Assembly (NCBI GenBank): GCA_003543035.1 | Contig: DPJL01000397.1 | Location: forward strand, 1-18,852 | Source of the DNA: Micromonosporaceae bacterium | GTDB lineage: Bacteria > Actinomycetota > Actinomycetes > Mycobacteriales > Micromonosporaceae | Direction of reading: 5' to 3' | DNA length: 18,852 nt | Part shown: in pieces, positions 14,601 to 18,852 of the stretch | Position numbering within the stretch: the stretch's first letter is position 1 | Layout of the letters: the number at the start of each line of letters is the position of its first letter | Made by a program: the position numbers and the translations under genes | The notes under the pieces: generated by a model | What the model saw: the letters and a program-made list of their open reading frames with translations, nothing else | Database searches by the model: none | Told to the model about the DNA's origin: nothing

Positions 14601-15443
14601 CTTAGACATTGGCCCAACGACCAGCTGCGAGTCTTGCGCCACACCTGCCAAAACCGGATGCCCAAGCACCCGTGTGTAGAAGTCTGCCCGTAGTCCCAGA
14701 ACCACCGACACGCTGTTGTTTTCTGATGCCAGTTCGCAGAGTCTGACAATGAACTCTTGCTGCTCTGTTTCGTCGGAACAGAGTGTGAACACTTCCTCCA
14801 GCTGGTCCACCACGACCAGGAGTGGCTGGTCTGGCCCCACGGTGACTGTGCTAAGGCTCTCCGCCAGGGTCACAAGAGGCTTCGGGCCGGGCGTGAGGAG
14901 CACGTACGGGCGGTCACCAGCCGAGGCCACTAACCCGGCGCGAAGCAGCGACGACTTCCCCGCACCAGACGGTCCAACCACGAGAAGAACGCGCCCGCAG
15001 CCTTCCGGCGCACCCATAGTGAGATCAAGAAGCGTTCTGGTGAGCGCCTCCCTGCCGAAAAACCACTGAGCATCCTCAGGCTGAAACGTCGACAAACCAC
15101 GGTAAGGCACCCCTGCCGATGCCGGCCGCGGGCCAGGCATATGGCGGACCTGCCGCAATCCCTCACACCAAGCCTCCACAACACCCGGATCGGTTACGCC
15201 GCAAACCTTCAAGATCGCAGCCAGCGAGTCAGCCGGGTTCAATTGTGGAAGATGACGGCCACTGAAGTAGCCGCCCAGTGTGCTGGCCCGCAACCCTGTC
15301 GCCCGGGCAAGATCACGGATAGTCAGCCCGGCACGTTCACGTAAGGCGGTGAGCTCAACAGCGAACTCCGCTCTCGTGGTGAAGATCGGGACGTGCGGTT
15401 TACCCGCATCACCTTGGTTATCCACACCGCTCGGCACGATCAA
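11664..15443 (-). CDS. HTH - nSTAND1 NTPase - TM - WD40 protein
   Basis: This 1259-aa protein starts with an XRE-type helix-turn-helix (about 25-65, LTIRDLARATGLRASTLGGY). The nSTAND1 NTPase follows, with entry motif PYRGLSTFQPEDAQWFFGRE (113-132), Walker A GPSGAGKS (157-164) and Walker B LLVVVDQLEEVF (208-219), then the conserved CHEALIRAWPRL block. One membrane helix (about 525-547) separates this from a C-terminal array of 14 WD-like repeats (about 617-1228), enough for two seven-bladed propellers. Proteins like this are frequent in Streptomyces and are thought to sense ligands through the propeller and switch via ATP. No catalytic effector domain is visible, so it may signal to DNA or partners through the HTH. 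The start is uncertain: TTG 15443 or GTG 15437, neither with a ribosome binding site. Confidence 0.9.
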   Translation of the reverse strand: MIVPSGVDNQGDAGKPHVPIFTTRAEFAVELTALRERAGLTIRDLARATGLRASTLGGYFSGRHLPQLNPADSLAAILKVCGVTDPGVVEAWCEGLRQVRHMPGPRPASAGVPYRGLSTFQPEDAQWFFGREALTRTLLDLTMGAPEGCGRVLLVVGPSGAGKSSLLRAGLVASAGDRPYVLLTPGPKPLVTLAESLSTVTVGPDQPLLVVVDQLEEVFTLCSDETEQQEFIVRLCELASENNSVSVVLGLRADFYTRVLGHPVLAGVAQDSQLVVGPMSKDELRRAITLPARKANVEIEPGLVELFLRELSDPANVGVGAGPQDAGSLPLLSHALLTTWQAGQGRRLSVADYVAVGGIHGAVAQSAEQVYAGLTSEQQAAARKLLLQMVVVGNGTADTRRRVEIAKLAADDDMFAVLEVFIDSRLLTVDDRAVEICHEALIRAWPRLRTWIEEDRAGLLVGQQAREAAEQWQQDGRDSGALYRGARLDLALQWAGGIIAAPGDELTREFVAHSLRHRRRRAARLYQVIAALAALLVVAAGAGIVAIQQRGVATRERNSAISRLVATIADRVRLKDPALAAQLSVAAYQITETKEARSSLLDTSATPAATRLIGGGGVMQSVALSRDKRTLAAAGADRLVRLWDVSNDRAPVALSEPLGGATDTIFAVAFSPDGNTLAAGGGDKAVYLWDISNREKPTAYEQQLLGPAALVYSLAFSPDGAVLAAGSGDNMIHLWETAGSGAQPVYKQALAGASKYVQAIAFSPNGQLLAAGSADKTVRLWDMSDRQRPVQIGPVLDGPQRTVYSVAFSPDSRTLAAGSGDGHAYLWDVSAPARPQPFAEPIAGPSGWVNAITFSESSHSLAFATSASEVRVVDLPSRRLTAILAHPGPVTSLVFGKDEALITGAADGTARIWHPPWPVLSGQGGVINAVTFNRTGSVLAIGSSEAQLWDTKSRMLQSASMRNAANTSTTVAHHPRQPLLAIGSRDGTIQLWDIADPQAPQQLGSPLAAHTELVESAAFSPDGRYMASGGDDNQVRLWNMTDPGRPVLAATLDGFRSYVYSVVFSPDGTRLAAASIDKTVRMWDISSPQPRQVWDPLAVSDHYALAVAFSPDGQILAVGSADKAIRLYDLGSPGTPRQIGATLGGPTNYVYALSFTPDGRRLAAASTDETVWIWDVSDRHRPEALATLTVPADAVYSVAYHPDGHTLAAGGAGKTVWLWKTDPGKVIEEVCSQTGDPMTPAEWKQYVPTLPYRNPCAST
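11762..13595 (-). repeat. 14 tandem WD40-like repeats within the nSTAND1 protein
   Basis: Each ~42-codon unit ends in a WD-type dipeptide context: LVRLWDVSN, AVYLWDISN, MIHLWETAG, TVRLWDMSD, HAYLWDVSA, EVRVVDLPS, TARIWHPPW, EAQLWDTKS, TIQLWDIAD, QVRLWNMTD, TVRMWDISS, AIRLYDLGS, TVWIWDVSD, TVWLWKTDP. Most units also carry FSPDG-LAAGS-D. Units 6-8 are the most divergent, marking the likely junction between two propellers. Units 1-5 and 9-13 are the most alike, consistent with internal duplication. Confidence 0.8.
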
Positions 15444-15667
15444 TAAGTATCGATGCTATCGCGGGCGCAGATGGAGATCAGTCACCTAGCCGACTAAACC
15501 TTGGCATGCGGGCGATTCTCGGGCAGTCCCAGACTGACCTGAACGAAGCGGGCGCCGCTCCACATCGGACGCATCTTGGTTAGCTGCGGCGGGTGGCCAG
15601 CCTTCATTGTGTTCTTTTAGAAGCAACTCCTAGCTGGAACCCGGTGGATAGGTAGGTTCAAATGGAC
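15444..15667 (-). other. 224-bp intergenic region upstream of the nSTAND1-WD40 gene
   Basis: This region should hold the promoter of the nSTAND1-WD40 gene and the 3' end of the AbiEi/Mrr transcript. TAGGT (15653-15657) and ACCTA (15666-15670) form a short imperfect stem over the Mrr-nSTAND3 stop codon, weak as a terminator. On the minus strand TAGCAT lies about nine bases before the TTG start as a possible -10. Nothing stronger is visible. Confidence 0.3.
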
Positions 15668-17950
15668 CTACTCAGCGCGTTCCAGTAAGCCTGAACCGAC
15701 GATTTCGTCGATTTGTTCTAGCAGTTCATCTAGTTCCGGCAAGAACAAGTCCCGTCGATCTGCGAGTTCCTTGAGCTCTCTGAGCTCGTCAGCGTAGCTA
15801 TCCTGCGCCAAGTCAATCGGATCATCCTCGAACCTCTCTTGGCCAACAGTGATCATTTCTTCAGCGAAGGTCTCGAACTGTTGCACTGCTTCAGAGTTGA
15901 ACTCGTCGGCCACGACGACGACGTCCATTACATCCATCAGCCGTTTCCACCCGTCGAGGGTTTCTGGGCTTCCTGCGTCGCGGAGCAGCATGTCGCTGAT
16001 GACGGTGCGGAACGGCCGCCACTTGTTCATCGAGGGCCGCCCCATCGCGGTGACAGCTTCAAGAAGCTCGTTGAGTTCAATCCTGTCGATGTTGGATATC
16101 ATGGCTTGAGACACGCGGCGTATGAAGTCTTCGTCGCTGCTGAAGTTTGCGGCCGTGCATATTCGCGCGAACAGTGTCATTCTGTCGCCAAGTTCTTGGT
16201 ACCAAGCGTCTTCGTCGGCACCGAACAGCGTTCGAACGAGCCCGGCCGTTGTGAAGGTCCGCTGAGCCGCTGAGCAAACGAGCCTCAGATGTGTGCTGTC
16301 AGTTTGAGCACTGCTGGGTTGCTCATATCTGCCTACTCCGGCGAATGCTGCCAGCCATTTGACTTGTTCGAACGAGCTGGCACTTTCCGTTAGCAACCTG
16401 ACCACATCAGGGTGTCTGCGGAGGTGGGAGATGAGGGCATCTGCAACGCCGGGGCCACGAAGATCGACTTCTGTTCGTTCCGGTGGTGTGTCAGCGCCGT
16501 GAGCTACGGAGACCAGGTCGCCGTCCAGAACGTGGAGCGCTGCATGAAGTTCGTAGGTCTGGCCACCACCAAATGCTTGCGCTGCTTGAATCAACTGCGG
16601 TACGGATAGTGCAGCGGTTCCATAGGAAACCAGCGCTATCAGCAGGTTACGTTGTGGAATGCTGAGTTGATAGGCGAACACGTGCTCCCACAACGTCCCG
16701 GGATTACCAAGTGCCAATTCAAGCTCACGGAGGATATCCGCCGCAGTCAGCGCGGGTTTCCCCTGCCGTACATCTGGCTCACCACCATGCCGGTACTGAC
16801 GTGGAAAGTGTTGCCGCACAATTGATTTGATCGCCTCGTCGATGAGTCTTGGGCTGTAACTGTGTCTGCCAGCAAGTCTTACCAGGTCAATTCTGCCGGG
16901 CCCATCAGTTAGACTTGCGCCCGCGTCGCGCAATGGAGAGAAGTACACGTGGTTGTAAAGGATGTGTGCCCGTTGTGCCAAGTCCAGCTGTTGCACATTG
17001 ACCGTGAGTTCGCCTAGTTTGAAGAGCGGATCATTGAGTTTCTCGTATGACAGCTGCGCCTGCTTCAGGATGTAGTTGCGCGTCGTAAGGATGAAGACTT
17101 TGGTTTCGTCCTCCTCGACCGCGTTCATTAGAGCCACGAGCGCCGAGTCCTCATTCTTGTGAAGCTTGGCCGACAAGCTATTCCGGCCGAGGAAGTCGTC
17201 GTACAGCAGGACCTGTTTAACGCCGGGGCGCCATTGTCGTTCCAGCTCTCCAACCTCCTCAATAGCCACCGCAGGCTGCCATCCCTCGGCCATATATCGA
17301 AGCAGCAGCAACGACGCTGTTGTCGACTTGCCAGCACCTGGCGGGCCAGTCAGCACGCACAGACCATGCCGCCCAAGGATTTCCTGCGCCGCCGCAATCG
17401 CCCGGGTCTCAACAAACAGCCGTTGCGAACGCTTGAGCTCCCCGATCAGAGTTGTCGTCCTTAGATACTCCATCTGATTCACCAGCGCTTGCAGCGTCCC
17501 CGTTCGGGTTAGCCACAATTTCAGGTTCGCAGCCTCGACCTCGGGATGCCTACGCAGCACGTCTTCCAGATCGTTGAGACCGAAGACATCTCGAACGTGC
17601 AGCGGTGGCCCTAACAGCTCCACCACCCTCTGCTTGCTGTCACGGGTCAGCCGCGCCGACGTGACAAACACATAGCGGCTCACTTGCCGCGAAACAGGCT
17701 TGGCTGCTTCTCTGACAAGAGAGGGCTTAAGCGCCGAGAAGGTACCCCGCGGATAGTGCTTGCACTGCACCACCAACTCCTCCCCCTTGCGCAGGGAAAG
17801 CGGCGCCATCGTTGGCCCCAGAACCCTAAGATCGACACCCCCATCTGGTCCTCTGGGGAAAGTCTCTACGCGCACTCCCCAGTGAGCAGAAAGGAGATCG
17901 CCCACAAATCGTTCGAAGTCGAAATCGGACAACTCCTCGAACCCACTCAC
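15668..17950 (-). CDS. Mrr-type restriction endonuclease fused to nSTAND3 NTPase
   Basis: This 760-aa protein begins with a Mrr-like PD-(D/E)XK nuclease: FERFVGDLL with E13, then RGPDGGVDLRV with D40, then VVQCKHY with Q62-x-K64, the D-Xn-QxK active site. An nSTAND3 NTPase follows, with Walker A GPPGAGKST (202-210), the characteristic Walker B LLYDDFLG (248-255) and sensor VFILTTRNYILKQA (285-298). The C-terminal ~350 residues are helical with no named repeats and are the likely sensor. By analogy with Avs-type antiviral STANDs, target recognition would oligomerise the protein and switch on DNA cleavage. GGAGAGG precedes the GTG start by about six bases, and the AbiEi gene ends two bases upstream, so the pair is co-transcribed. 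All catalytic residues look intact. Confidence 0.88.
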   Translation of the reverse strand: MSGFEELSDFDFERFVGDLLSAHWGVRVETFPRGPDGGVDLRVLGPTMAPLSLRKGEELVVQCKHYPRGTFSALKPSLVREAAKPVSRQVSRYVFVTSARLTRDSKQRVVELLGPPLHVRDVFGLNDLEDVLRRHPEVEAANLKLWLTRTGTLQALVNQMEYLRTTTLIGELKRSQRLFVETRAIAAAQEILGRHGLCVLTGPPGAGKSTTASLLLLRYMAEGWQPAVAIEEVGELERQWRPGVKQVLLYDDFLGRNSLSAKLHKNEDSALVALMNAVEEDETKVFILTTRNYILKQAQLSYEKLNDPLFKLGELTVNVQQLDLAQRAHILYNHVYFSPLRDAGASLTDGPGRIDLVRLAGRHSYSPRLIDEAIKSIVRQHFPRQYRHGGEPDVRQGKPALTAADILRELELALGNPGTLWEHVFAYQLSIPQRNLLIALVSYGTAALSVPQLIQAAQAFGGGQTYELHAALHVLDGDLVSVAHGADTPPERTEVDLRGPGVADALISHLRRHPDVVRLLTESASSFEQVKWLAAFAGVGRYEQPSSAQTDSTHLRLVCSAAQRTFTTAGLVRTLFGADEDAWYQELGDRMTLFARICTAANFSSDEDFIRRVSQAMISNIDRIELNELLEAVTAMGRPSMNKWRPFRTVISDMLLRDAGSPETLDGWKRLMDVMDVVVVADEFNSEAVQQFETFAEEMITVGQERFEDDPIDLAQDSYADELRELKELADRRDLFLPELDELLEQIDEIVGSGLLERAE

Positions 17951-17952
17951 GC

Positions 17953-18774
17953 TTACCTCTCCGAAAGGCTTATTCGCGCACCGCGGCGTGATCTGGCCTG
18001 GCGCATGACAGTCGTCAGTCTGACCGTTGTTCCATCGGTTTCGTCTGCTGAGCGTTCGTGTTCGTTCACTCGCAGGAACTGCTGGCCGTCTGGCACTTCC
18101 GTGAGTTGTGAAGCAGCAACAGCAGAAGTTTCCTGGAGAGCCGTGGTGTGGCCGAGAAGCCAGTCTAAAAGCGACAGTCCGTCGTGCGCGGCGAATCCGA
18201 TTCTGGCCGCATGTGGTGCGATAGCTACCGCCATGTCGGGGCGTGAGGTTTTGGCTTCACATAAGGCATCAGCGGCGATGCGGGCGACCGTCAGGAGATC
18301 TTCACCGTCGCCGAGTAGATCGGCCACCATACGGGCAGGCGTCGTGACCATCAGGCCACCAATCCTGGCCACCTCGCCATCGCCCAAACTGGCTTTGTAC
18401 AGCTTGACATCGCGGCGTCTGGACTGGCGCCGGTCCGGGAAGGTGAATTGATGAATGCCAGAAGCCGCGTGGCTTAGCCCATATGCTGCCGCAGCAGACC
18501 ACCGGCACAGCACACCCTGCTCAGGGGCCCGTTCCCAAACCATCGTCTTCGGTGCCAGCTGCATCCACGCCGCACAAACGTCCAGATTGGACTCGCGTGC
18601 ATTGCCACGTAGCCGATATACGCCGTGGGCAACTCTTTCAGCCACACCGTCTTTCGCCATGCGGGCCAGGGTGGACCAGGCCATACCCGTTGCCTCAGCT
18701 TGCTTTCGGGTAAACACACCCCATTGATCCTCGGTGATGTCGGCTAGCGTCCGTATAGTCGAGGCCCTCGGCAC
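17953..18774 (-). CDS. AbiEi-family antitoxin / transcriptional repressor
   Basis: This 273-aa protein opens with the AbiEi winged-helix signature at about residues 16-55: QWGVFTRKQAEATGMAWSTL, then GVAERVAHGVYRLRG. The following ~130 residues, including RWSAAAAYGLSHA and VTTPARMVADLLGDGEDL, fit the C-terminal domain of the family. In classic type IV AbiE systems AbiEi represses its own promoter and counters the nucleotidyltransferase toxin AbiEii. No AbiEii-like gene is present here; the next gene, two bases on, is the Mrr-nSTAND3 protein, so AbiEi may have been re-used to control that effector. The GTG start has no ribosome binding site, but TAGAAT lies six bases upstream, suggesting a leaderless mRNA. 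Confidence 0.85.
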   Translation of the reverse strand: MPRASTIRTLADITEDQWGVFTRKQAEATGMAWSTLARMAKDGVAERVAHGVYRLRGNARESNLDVCAAWMQLAPKTMVWERAPEQGVLCRWSAAAAYGLSHAASGIHQFTFPDRRQSRRRDVKLYKASLGDGEVARIGGLMVTTPARMVADLLGDGEDLLTVARIAADALCEAKTSRPDMAVAIAPHAARIGFAAHDGLSLLDWLLGHTTALQETSAVAASQLTEVPDGQQFLRVNEHERSADETDGTTVRLTTVMRQARSRRGARISLSER

Positions 18775-18780
18775 TGCTGC

Positions 18781-18786
18781 ATTCTA
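18781..18786 (-). promoter_or_regulatory. -10 element for a leaderless transcript (AbiEi operon)
   Basis: On the minus strand TAGAAT, then GCAGCA, then the GTG start at 18774-18772. The spacing puts transcription start on the first base of the GTG. No clear -35 hexamer is visible upstream. Confidence 0.55.
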
Positions 18787-18804
18787 TAGCGACTTCACTA
18801 CACT

Positions 18805-18826
18805 TCGGACGGTTCTAAATGTCCGA
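18805..18826. promoter_or_regulatory. inverted repeat, possible AbiEi operator
   Basis: TCGGAC (18805-18810) and GTCCGA (18821-18826) are exact inverted copies with centres 16 bp apart. They lie about 31-52 bases upstream of the predicted start of the AbiEi transcript. AbiEi proteins are known to autoregulate by binding inverted repeats at their own promoter, so this is the natural candidate site. Six-bp arms alone are weak evidence. Confidence 0.4.
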
Positions 18827-18852
18827 TATATACCAATGGCAAGTTCGGTATT

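Noticed and set aside
17684..18451. Plus-strand frame of 255 codons opposite the AbiEi and Mrr-nSTAND3 genes
   Set aside because: It spans the junction of two well-supported minus-strand genes and shows no domain.

Overview
The window looks like an accessory region of a high-GC filamentous actinomycete (Streptomyces or a relative). Evidence: strongly G/C-biased third codon positions, frequent GTG starts, -10 elements placed for leaderless transcription, and families typical of that group (nSTAND1-WD40 proteins, membrane NACHT proteins, secreted SH3-like proteins, DUF4238, AbiEi-type antitoxins). I see no rRNA, tRNA, integrase, transposase or CRISPR array. The genus cannot be fixed from the sequence alone.

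Left part (1-6005): a small gene is translationally coupled to an ECF-like sigma factor that has a two-helix membrane tail (246-1438), closed by a hairpin terminator. A DUF4238 gene broken by an in-frame amber stop and a frameshift follows (1643-2729). An unrecognised 464-aa protein with a C-terminal HTH-like segment (2770-4164, minus) is divergent from a 58-aa one-helix membrane protein (4219-4395). After a 364-bp stretch with no convincing gene comes an Apea-like HEPN protein (4760-5638, minus).

Middle part (5639-11541) has an envelope theme: a secreted SH3-like protein, a cis-prenyl diphosphate synthase (uppS), a CDP-diacylglycerol synthase-type enzyme (cdsA) and a CDP-alcohol phosphotransferase. 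Next to them, on the opposite strand, a membrane-anchored SH3-like protein precedes a multi-spanning NACHT NTPase with a 22-bp gap. The lipid genes alternate in strand and their 3' ends overlap tail to tail (uppS/cdsA; CDP-alcohol phosphotransferase/NACHT).

Right part (11664-18852), all on the minus strand: a 1259-aa HTH-nSTAND1-TM-WD40 protein with 14 WD-like repeats, then a two-gene operon in which an AbiEi-like antitoxin/repressor is followed two bases later by a Mrr-type nuclease fused to an nSTAND3 NTPase. The AbiEi gene has a leaderless-type -10 and an upstream inverted repeat that may be its operator.

Overall this reads as a defence or self/non-self recognition neighbourhood: three STAND-type NTPases, HEPN, Mrr nuclease and AbiEi. 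The two combinations most worth testing as undescribed systems are the AbiEi + Mrr-nSTAND3 operon, and the SH3-NACHT pair beside the uppS/cdsA/CDP-alcohol phosphotransferase trio. Functional links between these genes are inference from context only.
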